This document shows, one piece after another, positions 1 through 13,479 of a stretch of 64,000 nt of DNA. Position numbers and translations under genes: made by a program. Every line of letters begins with the position of its first letter. Position 1 is the stretch's first letter. Under the pieces are notes generated by a model. That model did not search any database. It was given only the letters and a program-made list of their open reading frames with translations, and was not told where the DNA came from. The stretch lies in the NCBI RefSeq assembly GCF_011745365.1, contig NW_024468916.1, positions 2,525,630 to 2,589,629 of the forward strand. The letters run 5' to 3'. The DNA is from Cryphonectria parasitica EP155. Taxonomy: Eukaryota > Ascomycota > Sordariomycetes > Diaporthales > Cryphonectriaceae.

Positions 1-432
1 GAGTATGTAGGTGGGATTGAAGGCAAGAAACAAGAAACAAGAATGAGATCTTGATATCTTTGGAGACAAGACTTAATAGAACTCAAGTTGAGATCTAGAA
101 AATAATGATAGATCAAAAAGGGTATCGAGAAAGACGAATCTGGGGTGGTGCATGTAATAAGGCTGTATTTAACGGGCCTAGAGCCCTAACCCTGGCAGTA
201 CTGGGCTTTGGGCCCCCCACTGTAGCTTCAACGAGCCAAGCGTAGATCACTCATAGCTGTTGACCTTGAATTGCTTAGCATCAACGAACCAGACAATCGA
301 CGATCCGACACCCATTCCGTTCCATGGCAGCGCCTCGACCACCTGTCAAGGTGCAATCGACACTCCTCCCACCAGAAGCTATCATGACATAATAACTAGA
401 AGAAAAGGAAGAAACCCAACAACCCGCCCATC
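1..432. other. Upstream non-coding region of the splicing-factor gene
   Basis: This stretch has no convincing coding exon. It is AT-rich at the window edge and becomes mixed towards the ATG at 433. Short open frames here run on into the neighbouring gene in the wrong phase and are shadows. No clear TATA box or other named element is visible. Confidence 0.6.
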
Positions 433-2558
433 ATGTCCTCGTCCAAGAAGATCGCCGAGTTCCCTGACGTCGAGGCCAAGCTCCAGAAGCCGACCAAGCA
501 GTCTGCCTTCGAGCGCCAAAAAGCCGAGGCCGAGGCGAAGCGACAGCGCGAGGCAGCCGAGACCGCCGCCGTGTATGAAGACTTTGTCAAGAGCTTCGAC
601 GCGGGTGACGGCGATCATGGCCACGGCCAGCGGGGAGGAAGAGGTGGACGAGTGGGAGGCCCAGGCCTCGACGGTCGCAGGGGAGGAGCAGCAGGAGGAG
701 GTGGCAGAAGACACTTTGGAGGGGCGGCAGGTGGGCTGGCCGGCATGAAGAGCAGCGGGCCTGGCACGCTGGGGCCCGCGCCGCCCAGCTTCGGGAAGAA
801 GAGGACATACGATGGATTCACGGCCGCCGCGGGCGGTGCAGGGCGGCTTGGGCTCGACGACGAGTCTTACGACGATGGGAACCGCAGCGGCAGCAAATCC
901 CTCGCAAGGGTGTTCGACGCGAGCGACGACGACGACGATGACAACGACGAGCACCGCGTGGGTTCGAGGCCAGAGGACAAGGCGGTTGCGAAGCCCACGC
1001 TGCGGCTGGCCAACTTGCCGCCTGCGACCAGCCCCGCGGTCATCAAGGCGCTGGTGCCTACCAGCCTGGCGGTCGAAGGAGTCAAGATCCTCCCGCCACC
1101 GCCAGCGCAGGGCACAGACCGCAAGTCGATTGCCGCCATCGTCACGCTCTCCCCCGAGACGGCTGCCTCGGACATCGACGCCGTCGTGAGCGCGCTGCAG
1201 AACCGCTACCTAGGCTTTGGGCACTACCTATCGCTGCACCGACATCTGTCCTCGGCGGCGATGGCTACCGCCTCAGAAGCCAGCGTGGCTGGGTTGACGA
1301 TGGGTTCACATCCCTTCGGGGCGAAGCCTGTTGCCGCGCCTGGCCCTGGCGGTGGAGGTCCCGGTGGACACCACCACGGCGGCCCTGGGAGGTTCGCACC
1401 GCCGAGCTCGTATGGCCCGGCAGGTGCGCCGCTCAACAGGAATCTACTTCACGTGCCGATCCGGCCGCCGAGTGATATCAAGCAGCTGCGTATGATACAC
1501 AAGGTCGTCGAGTCGGTCCTCGAGCACGGCCCGGAGTTCGAGGCTCTCCTGATGACGCGGCCGGATGTGCAGCGGGAGGAGAGATGGGCCTGGATTTGGG
1601 ACGCACGGTCACAGGGTGGCATCTGGTACCGCTGGCGGCTGTGGGAGATCCTGACGGGCGGTGCGCAGTCGAGGAGGGGCAAGGGCAGGTATCTTCCCCT
1701 GTTCGAGGGGAGTCATGCCTGGAAGGTCCCAGAGAAGGAGCTGGCCTACGAGTACACGACGGCCGTGGACGGCTTCGTGTCCGAGTCCGAATATGACTCA
1801 GAGTTTGATGACGAGAACGATGATGAGCCCAAGATCACTACGGACGGAAACAACAACAAGGCTGAAGAAGAGGTGTTTTTGAACCCCATCGAGAAGGCCA
1901 AGCTGGTGCACCTGCTAGCACGACTACCTACAACGCTCAGCAAGATCCGCAAGGGCGACATCGCCAGGATCACATCGTTTGCCATCACACATGCCAACCG
2001 CGGCGCAGATGAGATTGTCGACCTCATCGTTTCCAACATCAAGAAGCCCCTGTCATTTTCTTCTGCCAACCCAGAATACCAGCGAGACGCACCAGATCCC
2101 TCCGATGGCTCGCGCGACGCCTCGCCAGCCCCAGGCGAGAAGAAGAGACAGCAGCAACAACAGCAGTACGGTGATGCCGCCGCCACGCAGGACACGAGCG
2201 GCGCAAAACTCGTGGGCCTCTATGTGATCAGCGACATTCTGTCCTCGTCCTCGACTAGCGGGGTGCGGCACGCCTGGCGGTACAGGCAGCTCCTCGAGGC
2301 GGCGCTGAAGGCGCGGCATGTGTTTGAGGGGTTGGGCCTCCTGCCAGAGAGGATGAGCTGGGGCCGGCTGCGGGCAGAAAAGTGGAAGCGCAGCATCGGC
2401 CTCGTGTTGAGTCTGTGGGACGGGTGGTGCGTTTTCCCGAACGACTCGCAGGAGCTGTTTGCGCGCAGCTTCGAGAACCCGCCAGGGGCGCGAAAAGACG
2501 AGAAGACAGCCTCGGGCGAGGAGGCGGAAAGGGCCAAGGGGCGTTGGAAGACGGTGGA

Positions 2559-2594
<36 letters not shown>

Positions 2595-2994
2595 TGCTGC
2601 TTCTTCTTCTGCCGCAACTGCAGCTGCTGCTACGCCCGAGGCTGGTGCCTCGCCCGACGCAGGAGATGACGACGGCGCCGGGTGGTCTGATGATGGGAGC
2701 TATGATGAGTACACGGACGACGAGGACATGGATAATGAGCTACTCGCGCACTATCACATCGACGGAGAGTCTCTTCTGGATATCGACATTGTCGGACTGG
2801 CTATCGAAGGGGAAGGAGACGTTGTGATGGGAGGGCCAAGTAACCAAGACGTAGGGGCCGAGCCAGCAGCGCCCAAGGACACGGGAGCGGATGATAGCAA
2901 AGCCGGCGTGTCCAAGCCGGCGGCAGTAAGTAAGCGAAAGAGGATGACGGCGGCCGACATGTTTGCAGACTCGGACTCTGGAGAGGAGAAGTAA
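433..2994 (+). CDS. U2 snRNP-associated SURP-motif splicing factor (U2SURP/SR140-like)
   Basis: An uninterrupted 853-residue protein starting at an ATG. In order it shows: a basic/acidic N-terminus containing KQSAFERQKAEAEAKRQRE; an RGG/Gly-rich stretch (about residues 60-105); an acidic run DASDDDDDDND; an RRM-like region (about 180-270, beginning TLRLANLPPAT); a SURP module (about 345-410, with HKVVESVLEHGPEFEALL); and a CID-like helical region (about 475-690) split by a Gln-rich insertion. This order (RRM, SURP, CID) is that of human U2SURP/SR140, which associates with U2 snRNP and acts in pre-mRNA splicing in the nucleus. The C-terminus carries an alanine run encoded by a GCG repeat near 2560-2600, then Asp/Glu-rich segments. 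The RRM is divergent: canonical RNP1 aromatic residues are not obvious. The next gene on the same strand starts 1.7 kb downstream. Confidence 0.86.
2555..2625 (+). repeat. GCG/GCT trinucleotide repeat encoding poly-alanine
   Basis: About a dozen consecutive GCG codons followed by GCT codons give an alanine tract inside the C-terminal disordered part of the U2SURP-like protein. Any length change by whole triplets keeps the frame, so length variation between strains is plausible. Confidence 0.9.
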
Positions 2995-4708
2995 TAAACT
3001 TCATTGTGGGGTGTCATGCAAGCTTGTTTGCGTGCAACAGCGTTCAAGTTCTCAAAGCTCCAAAGCATTGCGTCGAGAGCATCCCGAGACACACCGAAAC
3101 GAGTTGTGCCTCGTCAAGAAATGCATACATTTACTCACCTTTGGTGGCATAAGTCTGTTTTCCCCAATATCAGCACAATAGCAGACGCGCTATTGATTTC
3201 ACTCGAGATCGCTATTGGGTCTCGAAAGAGGAATCGGGCGGGTTGGAAGCTGACCATTGCGTGGTGATGCCGCTTACGAGAATGGTCAGAGGGAAAAGAG
3301 GAGGGAGGGGGGCAGGGGTCCAGCTCCTGTAGTATGCAGCCTGCAGCCTGTAACATGTGAAAAGCCCCATTGGCTGCCGTGTTCCGGGTACCCGTTCAGT
3401 TAGAGAAGGAGGAGTCTCCTTTTGCTATCCTGATTCGGGGAATTTCTTGCCTTTCGTCTTAACTCGTGTGTTCCTGTCGCACCAGGCTGTAGGGCTTTCT
3501 CAATGAGACCAGACTGGAGTCCACTGTAAGTAGGATCTACCTGGGCAAAAACAAGACAAAAGAAGAAAAAAAAAGAAAAGACGGAGACATTTTTAAAGTA
3601 AAAGTGTGGGGGAAATGATGCATGGCCACCAAGGCTCATGTGTTCTTGTGTTTGTGCGTGTGCATGCTACGATGGCCTACTGCCTACTACTGTACTGTAC
3701 TATGCACCATTCCTACAGTTACTATTTGCTGCTGGCACATCGTTGCATGTACCTTGAAGTACAGATGCTGCACTAATGCTTGCGGAAGGAACGCCCGTGG
3801 CCCGCCCCACTTACTTCTCCTTGCCTTTGCCGACGGCTCTGGACCCTTTCCCTTGTTACAGTACCGAGAGTACGTACCAAAGAGCCTTCTTGGCTTATGA
3901 TCAGGGGGGGTTTTGAGGGACGCCCCACTGAACCACCGCCCGAACACAAATGCTGGGCGACAAATGTCAAGGGCTTGATTTCTCACATCGAACCTTTTGA
4001 CCTCTGACCCTCGATCACCTCAGACACCGACACCGCGCTGACACATACTCTCTCCCCCCTCCCTCCCTTCCTTCTCCCTTCATTCCTTCAATCTGGTGGC
4101 ATTCGGCCTCTACCCTGCGCCTTTTACCTCCTCGGTTATCATCACACCATGTCTCTTGTTTCCCGGCGACAACCCCTGAACGTCTGAAAAGAGGATCCCA
4201 AGGCGAAACATCAAACACTTCAGGTTTGGGCAACCAGAAGAAAAAAAAGAAAAAAAAGAGAAGGGCGCCGGCCGAAAGAGACAAGAGAGCGAAAGAGAAG
4301 ACTACTAGTTCCTTGCTTTGCGCCAGCCAGTAAAAGCACAGACCGCACGCCCGCATCGAACCCACAACGAACCCACAGCGCCTTTCTATCTTCCCTCTTT
4401 GCTCGTATCAGCGTTTCATTCGACGTCACGGCCGACGGACTCGCATGTGTGTGTGCGCGCGCGTGCGATTCATATGCAGACTCGGGTCCAAAATCTGGAA
4501 TCCAACATCTTTCTTCACCAAGACCACATCAGCAACAGCAAGCAGCAGGTTGACCAGCCGAGAGTGAAGACCACAACACACACTCTCTCTTCCATTTTGA
4601 CGCACTTACTTTCGGCTCACACCATCTACGAGCCCCTCTTCTGAGATTCTGTTTGTCCTCTCTGCTTGAGCCGAGCCCAGCCGGCCTGACGCTTACCACA
4701 CCGACAAG
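2995..4708. promoter_or_regulatory. Intergenic region and long leader of the copper regulator
   Basis: 1.7 kb with no supported coding exon. The first part is the 3' region of the splicing factor. From about 4030 it becomes strongly pyrimidine-rich (runs of CTCTC and CCCTCCCTCCC to about 4085), a composition common just upstream of transcription starts in filamentous fungi. A purine run near 4238-4262 and an alternating GT/GC run near 4445-4465 follow. I infer promoter plus long 5' leader for the gene starting at 4709; no individual binding site can be named safely. Confidence 0.5.
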
Positions 4709-6523
4709 ATGGCTATCTGGGTCGGGAAGCAGAAGATGTCCTGGTAAGCCAACCCAAAGCCCACCCACTTCCACATCTTACCCATCTCTCCTGGTCCAGA
4801 AGGAAGTGTGCGTGTGTGTGTGTGTGTGTGTGAGTGAGAGAGAGAGAGAAAGAGAGACCAAGTTGTCGCACAATGGAGCCGCAACCCGACCAAGCCGCTT
4901 CTGTAGCACAATAGACTCTTTGAACGTCGATTACAACCACGGGTCGGCTAGCTGCAGCCATGCACGCGCGGGACAGGAACAGACGGGGGGAAAGATGGCG
5001 GGCCAAGGGATGGGGGGCCTGGCATGCTCACGTCCACACTTAACATCATCTTTAGGACGGACGGAGTGACTTACTGACGCGCCGTGCACAGTCGATCGTG
5101 CATCAAGGGACATCGCTCCTCGACATGCAACCACATCGGCGGGCCACTGTGGGCAGTGCGCCCTGCCGGCCGGCCCAACAAAGCCTGCATCCACGGGCCA
5201 GGCGACCTGTGCCTCTGCGCCCACTACTTCCCGCTGACCTGGCTGAAGGCGGCCGTCCCCAGGAAACAGAAATGCTCCTGTTCCGGCTCGTCGGGGGCAC
5301 ACTCGGGCTCTGGTGGCTCGAGCAGCAACGGCGGTGGCAGCAGCAACAGCAGCAAGAAGTGCCCCTGCTGCAGCAATGGAAACGGCGCGGGCGCCGCCAC
5401 GCCTGAGGATGAGACACAGCCCATCTTTTACCAGGACCTTGTGTCGCGCGGGCTGCAGGTAACATCGGAGCCTGTCGAGTATGGACTGCCGCCGTCACAG
5501 CCGCCCACGACGGCATCATGCTGCTCCTCGAGACCAGCCGAAGCCCCCCTCCCTGCTCCCATCCAGATGCCCGTGTCGGGCCCACCGGCAACAGCAGCAC
5601 GGTCATCCTGCTGTTCTGGACCAGCAGAGATGGAGACTGCCGCGTCCAACCCCCCGCCACCGCCACCGTCATTGACCGCCACCACGAACGGATACAGGGC
5701 ACACGGGCACGTCAAAACCGAGTCTGTATCAGCACCGCCCTTCACACCGATCCAGCAGTTCCACACGTCGACAACGACACCGCCCCCGACGGATTTCCCG
5801 GTCATGAAGTTCAGCCCGTTGTCACCTGGGGGTGCGGGGGACCACGTGTGCGAGTGCGGGCCGACCTGCAACTGCGTGCTCTGTATCGACCACCCGTACA
5901 ACACAGCCACCATGCACCACATCGCCACCGAGTTCGGCCAGATGATGTCCAGCGGCGCGCCGTTCTCGCCCGTCACCACCCCTGCCGTCAGCCATCATGC
6001 GGGAGGGTTTGGCAGGCCTGAGTTTTACCCTCCAGGCTGGCCGCCCAACCACAACGGCAGCGGCATGATGACTTCTGGCCTTGTTGCCGACCCGTCAGCG
6101 ATGATGAGCCGCCACAATAGTAACGCGCAACCCTACTCGCCGCCGCAGCAGGCGACGGATATGGATATCATTCTCAACCCAGCAGACTTTGAGATGATCA
6201 ACTTTGCATTTCCACCAATGGAAGACGGGGAGCAGTACCACCACCAACACCAACACCAACAGCAGCAGTTTGACCAGACGATGGGCGTGGGTCTGGATCC
6301 AATGACCACTGACGATCTGATGGACATCAACGGGTTCTGCGGAGGAGCGCCAGAAGGCTGTCCCTGTGGTGACGACTGCGCGTGTATTGGGTGTCTGATC
6401 CACAAGCCCACCACCGTTGATGCCGCCACCGAGAATGGTATGGGGCTTGGGCTTGGGCTCGGGAACGGACATGTTGCTGGTGCTGGAGGACTCGGATCGC
6501 CTGGATGGCATTCGGCCTTATAG
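4709..6523 (+). CDS. mac1: Copper-fist transcription factor of the Mac1/Cuf1/GRISEA type
   Basis: Two exons, 4709-4743 and 5092-6523, give 488 residues. The intron (4744-5091) begins GTAAGC and has a TACTGAC branch site 15 bases before its AG. Joining them completes the copper-fist signature: C12-X2-C15-X8-C24-X-H26 with the KGHR motif at 17-20 and a GRP tripeptide at about 38-40, the N-terminal zinc/DNA-binding domain of this family. Further down are two copies of C-X-C-X3-C-X-C-X2-C-X2-H, at 265-279 and 435-449, which in Mac1/Cuf1-type regulators bind copper(I) and tune activity. These factors control high-affinity copper uptake (transporters, reductases). Start choice: the first exon supplies C12, so any start in exon 2 would destroy the domain. 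Extra Cys-rich patches lie between. Copper rather than iron or zinc sensing is inferred from the motif. Confidence 0.93.
4807..4857. repeat. GT/GA compound microsatellite in the copper-regulator intron
   Basis: An alternating GT run of roughly 24 bases passes directly into GA repeats with interspersed A. It lies within the 348 bp intron, which is long for this genome, and explains part of that length. Confidence 0.85.
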
Positions 6524-7715
6524 CAAGAGGATAGATGAACCGACGGCGCCATCCTCTTCTGGGAGCTTGATCGTTTGCCAGACACGACGTTCTTGGAACT
6601 GGGATCCTCATGGTGATCTCTTGGCCTCGCCTCCCCTCGGCAAGGTAGATGCCTTGAAACCTCCTCTTTAGAGAGTGAGAAAAGGGGTCTTTCTCCGAGA
6701 CCTGTATTATTTCCCTTGCAACAGATTACACATGAAAGTTAATGATACCCCTGGGCGGAAATCCTGCTTTCAAGCAAAAGTTTATCACCAAAACACAACC
6801 GACACAAAAACCGACACAAACCTGGGGAGGACAAGATTGTTTGGTGTTATTTCCCTTCCCTTTCCTTTTTCTCTTTCGTCCTTTCTGCAGGAAGAAAGGA
6901 AGGGATGGATGGATGAGGCGTTGTCGGGTTGCAGCATGTATGTCTATTTTTCTATGTATATACATGTGTACATATATATACATTATTCTGGAGCAAAACA
7001 TGACCAGGCGCAAGTTTACCTCGATGAAGAGCAAGTACTGTAGGAACACCGTTAGATCATTTTACAATATGTCTGACGCTGGAGAACCTGCTGTTCCTTC
7101 TTTATCCTCTATGAATCTTCCACTTTTTTTTTCTCTCCTTCTTCTTTCTTCTTCTTCCTCAAGAAAAAAGCAAAGGCAAGAGGAAGAATCCGATCTATCT
7201 CAGCGGGAGATCTACAGTGGAACCTACGAGGGATAAAATCAATTCCCCAGCAGCAGCAGAAGACAACGCCACAGTGGGCACCCTTCTAGCGTCCTACGCC
7301 CCTGGCCGAATCCCGGGACCCCCGCTGCAACCAAGAGTTAGTGGTTGACCCCCCTGACCCCTTCAGCCCTTCTCTAGTGCCTCTCCCACTTAGGGGGCAG
7401 GCAGCCCCGAGTTCTGGGATCCAGCCATTCTTCAAAACATTCGTCAAACAACTGATGTTTGGCGACCAACCCTCTTTCCCGCCACCACCTGGAGAAATAC
7501 GTCTAAATTATTTGTCCGATCCAGGAACCCCGCTTGTTCTTCTCTACCCAGGCCCCTTCTAGACTGGGGGGTTCAGATCCACGTGGCGCACAATCAAATC
7601 CCACACGCACGCAACAACATCTCCATCCGAAGAGCTGTGACGTAGCTGCTGTGACGAGAGAAGGGTCAGGAAAAAGCCGACTGCGGAGGGGCGAGGAGCT
7701 TGTTCTTTGCCCACG
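6524..7715. other. Intergenic region between copper regulator and HEL117-like gene
   Basis: 3' region of one gene and leader of the next. A short AT-alternating tract (about 6950-6985) and a pyrimidine-rich segment (about 7120-7160) are the only structured parts. Open frames here are short, have no codon-usage support and overlap these tracts. Confidence 0.5.
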
Positions 7716-8963
7716 ATGCGGCATCACGACGAGGAAGAGCATGGTGGCGGAAATAGGCACACAGGCAGGCGGAGGCCTGTTGCGTCGGATTACTTTGACG
7801 ACGTGAGATCGAGGTCTCCACAGGGAAAAGACGACGAAGCCGACCACCACAGCCAACATCGACGCCGACACCGTTCTCGTTCTCGAGGCGCAGAGCGGGG
7901 CAGACGAGCAGGAGAAGTAGACGAGGCGCCGGACGACCGTCGCGAGCCCAAACGACGCAGGCGAGACGATGACCACGACGAAGACAGGCCCCGACACCAC
8001 AGACGGCATCATCACCATCACAAGACCACTCCCTCCTCGGCGGTGGCGGCGGCAGTCCCAGCCGAGCTGCCCTTCGCGGCGAGACAGCTGTCGTACAAGC
8101 ACGATACCGAGGTCCTGCGGCCGCTGTTCGCATACTACCTCGATGTCCAGAAGAACCTGGACCTCGACGCACTGGACGTGCACGAGCAGAAGGGGCGATG
8201 GAAGAGCTTCGTGAACAAGTGGAATCGTGCGGAGCTGGCTGAAGGGTGGTACGACCCCGAGATGTTTCAACGGATCTCCAAGGAACTTGCTGCTTCTCCT
8301 CCGCCTGGCGAGCAGCCTGCCTCGTGGGAACGAGTGAACGACCTAGAGGATGACTATAGCCGTCGAGATACCGCAGGACAAGAACAACAACAACAACAAC
8401 AACAAGAACTCGAGGACGAGGGTGGCCAGGAGCAGGATGACGAGGACGACTATGGCCCGCCGCCGCCACCCGCCGACCGTCGTCGCCGGCACGGGCCAGG
8501 GCTCCCCTCGGTGTCGGACCTCGACCTACAGCGCGAGGCGGTCCTCGAGGCCCAACAGTCTCGGCTCTCAGACCTCCGCCTCGCGCGCAAGGCCGACCGC
8601 GTGGAGCAGAGGGAGCGTCTGGACGAGATTCTGCCGCGGGCCGAGGCCGGGACGCGCGAGCGGCGGCTGGAGAAGAAGGCGCTGCTCAACGAGAAGATGA
8701 AGGGATTCCGGGACGGGGCGGCTGGCGGCGGGGAGATGGAGGAGTTTGGGGACAGGGACCTGCTGGGCGGCGGGGACGGCATCGAGGACTTCAAGAAGGC
8801 GGCGGCTGCGCAGCAGAGGAAGAAGACGGACAGGGAGCTCAGGAGGGAGGCGGAGGCCAGGGAGCGGAGGGAGGAGCGCGAGGAGAGGCTGCGGGAGTGG
8901 AGGGAGAGGGAGGCGGAGAAGCTCAAGAGCCTCAAGGAGCTGGCCAAGGCGAGGTTTGGGTAG
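7716..8963 (+). CDS. Conserved fungal charged coiled-coil protein (HEL117-like annotation)
   Basis: A single exon of 415 residues starting at the ATG at 7716; the open frame extends three codons upstream to a TTG. The N-terminal ~100 residues are His/Arg/Asp-rich with RS dipeptides and a five-His run, typical of nuclear RNA-associated disordered regions. A conserved core follows (about 120-190), containing the segments LFAYYLDVQKNLDLDALD and KGRWKSFVNKWNRAELAEGW. The C-terminal half is a long Glu/Arg/Leu helix or coiled coil rich in RERRLEKK-like segments. Filamentous fungal homologues with this core are often annotated as related to RNA helicase HEL117, but no helicase motif (Walker A, DEAD) is visible, so that name is only a label. 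Role unknown; a nuclear location is inferred from composition. A glutamine run encoded by CAA codons occurs near 8385-8405. Confidence 0.75.
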   Translation: MRHHDEEEHGGGNRHTGRRRPVASDYFDDVRSRSPQGKDDEADHHSQHRRRHRSRSRGAERGRRAGEVDEAPDDRREPKRRRRDDDHDEDRPRHHRRHHHHHKTTPSSAVAAAVPAELPFAARQLSYKHDTEVLRPLFAYYLDVQKNLDLDALDVHEQKGRWKSFVNKWNRAELAEGWYDPEMFQRISKELAASPPPGEQPASWERVNDLEDDYSRRDTAGQEQQQQQQQELEDEGGQEQDDEDDYGPPPPPADRRRRHGPGLPSVSDLDLQREAVLEAQQSRLSDLRLARKADRVEQRERLDEILPRAEAGTRERRLEKKALLNEKMKGFRDGAAGGGEMEEFGDRDLLGGGDGIEDFKKAAAAQQRKKTDRELRREAEARERREEREERLREWREREAEKLKSLKELAKARFG

Positions 8964-9050
8964 GCGAGTGTGTGTTTGTGTGTGTGTGTGTGTGTTGCTG
9001 CCATAACGTCCGAGGAAGGCCACAGCAGCGAAATCAAGCAAACCGACACA
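8964..9050. repeat. GT dinucleotide repeat downstream of the HEL117-like gene
   Basis: A TG/GT run at about 8967-8996 immediately follows the stop codon at 8963. It forms the boundary between the plus-strand gene and the converging minus-strand remnant. Confidence 0.8.
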
Positions 9051-10401
9051 CGCCAGTGGATCTCCTCCACTGGCAAATCGAGACTGTGAATTTCTAGCCA
9101 AGTGTTCCATATAGTTTGGACCGCGGCAAGTGCATATCTCAACCACATGCTCGCTGACTCGACAGAACATAGCCAAAGCATCACAGTCAACATCCTCCGC
9201 CTCCAACCAGTCCTCCACTTCTTCTCCCTCAACAGGTGCTTCTCCACCAGACACCCGACGCCCTGCAGCACAAACAACCCCCACAAGCCCACAGTGACAC
9301 CCCACACATATTCCTCCCTGATCAGGCTCATGCCGCACCACGCATGCCACACACCACGCAGCCCAAACGCCCCAAGCACACCAGCAGCCCTACCAACCTT
9401 CTCCTCCCCCTCCACCACGACCACCACCAACAACAACCCTCGTAAAGACAGCCCTGGACGGCACATAGCCAAGCCGATACAAAAAAGGGCCGCGCCCCCT
9501 GGTACCAGCGACAGGACCAAAAACTCTAGCAGACCCCGCGACGCAAAAAGGCTGCCAGAAGAGCCAGGTGCGGCAGTAGGGGTGCAGCTCGGCGAGGGGC
9601 ACGAGGTAGGCGAGCGGGAGCAGGGTCAGGGGGCGGGGCGAGTGTCCAGGCCGGTGCTGGGGCTGGGGAGGAGGAGGGCGCGGCGGCGGCGGGACTCGTC
9701 GTCGACTGCTGTGCTGAAGGAGGCGTATCTTGTCTCGGTGAGGAGGCGCCAGATGTATGTATGTTGCGTGATGGGTCTTGGTGAAGATGGGGCGGGAGGG
9801 GTTGTTGTTACTGCCACTGCTACTACTGCTACTGCTGCTACCCCCACTTTCACTGCCGAGTTTCCCCCCCCCTGCGGCGGTGGCGGCGGTAGTCGCACGC
9901 ACCAGCTGCGGCGGCCTGTCTGCCCCGACGAGGGTGAGGTCGAGCAGCTTGAGGCTGAGGAAGAAAGTAGGGATGCGAAACACGGTGTTGGCGACGGGGT
10001 TCTGGAAGGGGAAGACGCAAGGTAGGGCGAGGGTGTATGTGGCTGCGATGAGGCCCGTTGCGCGCGCCACAAAGGTTGCGATGATGCTGGGGAAGGTCGC
10101 GGCGGGCCAAAGGCGGGTTGTTGTGTCGTTTGAACTTGGCCGCCAGCTGCACTTGCTCTGTGGCGGCGCGGGAGAGGGCGGTGAGGGCGGTGAGGTAGAG
10201 GATGGCGCTTGTGGCGAGGTGGAGGAGGAATGGTAGGGGAATGTGGAGGGAGAGGAGGAGGAGGAGGAGGAGGAGGAGGAGGAGGAGGAGGAGGAGGAGG
10301 AGGAGGAGATGTATGCTGAGGTGGCAGGGAGAATCACTGCGCCTAGAAGCATGCAGAGGGACTTGTCTGAACTGTGCATTTTCCTGGATACGCTTGTACA
10401 T
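9050..10401 (-). pseudogene. Broken MBOAT/wax-synthase-like membrane acyltransferase
   Basis: Pieces of one hydrophobic protein are found on the minus strand in three frames. Frame a (from ATG 10401) holds LHIPLPFLLHLATSAILYL; frame b (about 10110-9750) holds FRIPTFFLSLKLLDLTLVGA; frame c (about 9750-9626) holds WRLLTETRYASFSTAVDDE; frame b returns with PLTLLPLAYLVPLAELHPY; frame c returns (below about 9560) with GAFGLRGVWHAWCG and WGLFVLQGVGCLVEKHLL. The order and motifs match fungal wax-synthase/terpenoid-acetyltransferase-like MBOAT proteins, including the WHAW segment with the expected catalytic His (codon near 9346). At about 9745 an extra CATA unit within CATACATACAT explains one frame change. 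The segment normally carrying the FWxxxWHQ motif is not visible. I could not rescue the frames with phase-correct introns, so decay is likeliest, with assembly error as the alternative. The 3' limit is uncertain. Confidence 0.5.
10253..10309. repeat. GGA/GAG trinucleotide repeat
   Basis: About 18 tandem GGA/GAG units in the 5' part of the broken acyltransferase. On the minus strand it reads as poly-Ser or poly-Leu depending on frame, so it gives false coding signal in several frames. Confidence 0.95.
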
Positions 10402-10654
10402 ACAGTAGTATACTAAAAGGATAGAAGGAACAGAGGAAGCGAGAGAAAAGAAGAAGAAAGGGCGATGGGTACGGGCCGTTGGCGATTGGGAATTTGTTGT
10501 CGTGATGAGAGACAGAATGCACTATATTATGCCAAGGCGGCGCAGCAGAGACGAGCCTCAGTAGTTACCAATAAGGCTGTCGCCTACCAGATTTGGTCAG
10601 ATTATTTATTTCCTGTAAATTAATATTCCATTGCTTCCTCTTGTTAATACCAAT

Positions 10655-12812
<2,158 letters not shown>

Positions 12813-13479
12813 CTAGGACACAACACACACTCTCTTTGGCAAGTGGGCGAGAAAGAGAATCTGGAAAAGAAGAAAGGTAAGGCCCCAGGATCGTCAGCGT
12901 GCGGTGCCATATCGCAGTGACGTAAATATCTTTTCAAAATTGCCGACCCCATGTGCATGCCGTCCTTGCAAGGGATGGGGAACCAGTGTCTCTGACGGTT
13001 GGGGGTCTCGCTTACGAATCCCTTACGAGTACCATGTCGCAGCGCTGAAATTAGGACACCCTTTCCCCCTGGCGTTTCTACCACTGTCCGACCAAGTGAT
13101 CCACTGCCTTCTCCTTCCAGAACACCACACCTGACCAAAGACCACGTTTTGAGAGCCTGGAGATTAGATGAAAGAGATTTGCATTTACGATTATGTGCTT
13201 TGAGGTAGCTCACATGATTCCCGTAGAGAGCCGTAAAATCGAGCCCAAGAGAAGATGAAGAAGAAAGAGAAAGAAGGAAAAAAAGAGAGAAGAAAGGTCT
13301 GTAGCCACTCGTACTGTAAACATGTTTCCACCAACCCCAAGGGATGATATCAGCCCGGCGTGTTTCGATTCCTCCCAAAAAGGAGCGTGAAGATGCAAGA
13401 CTCGGAGACCACCTCCCGAACCTGGCTCTCATAGGTCTCATCAAGCGAGAGACGCGTAGTCATGGAAAAACCCCGTGAA
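12813..13479. other. Intergenic region between GT71 gene and MER3
   Basis: About 670 bp between two minus-strand genes: 3' region of MER3 and promoter of the GT71 gene. A purine-rich stretch (about 13255-13290) is the only compositional feature. No coding exon is supported. Confidence 0.55.

Noticed and set aside
382..954. Minus-strand frame overlapping the start of the U2SURP-like gene
   Set aside because: Shadow of the Gly-rich coding region; no conserved motif.
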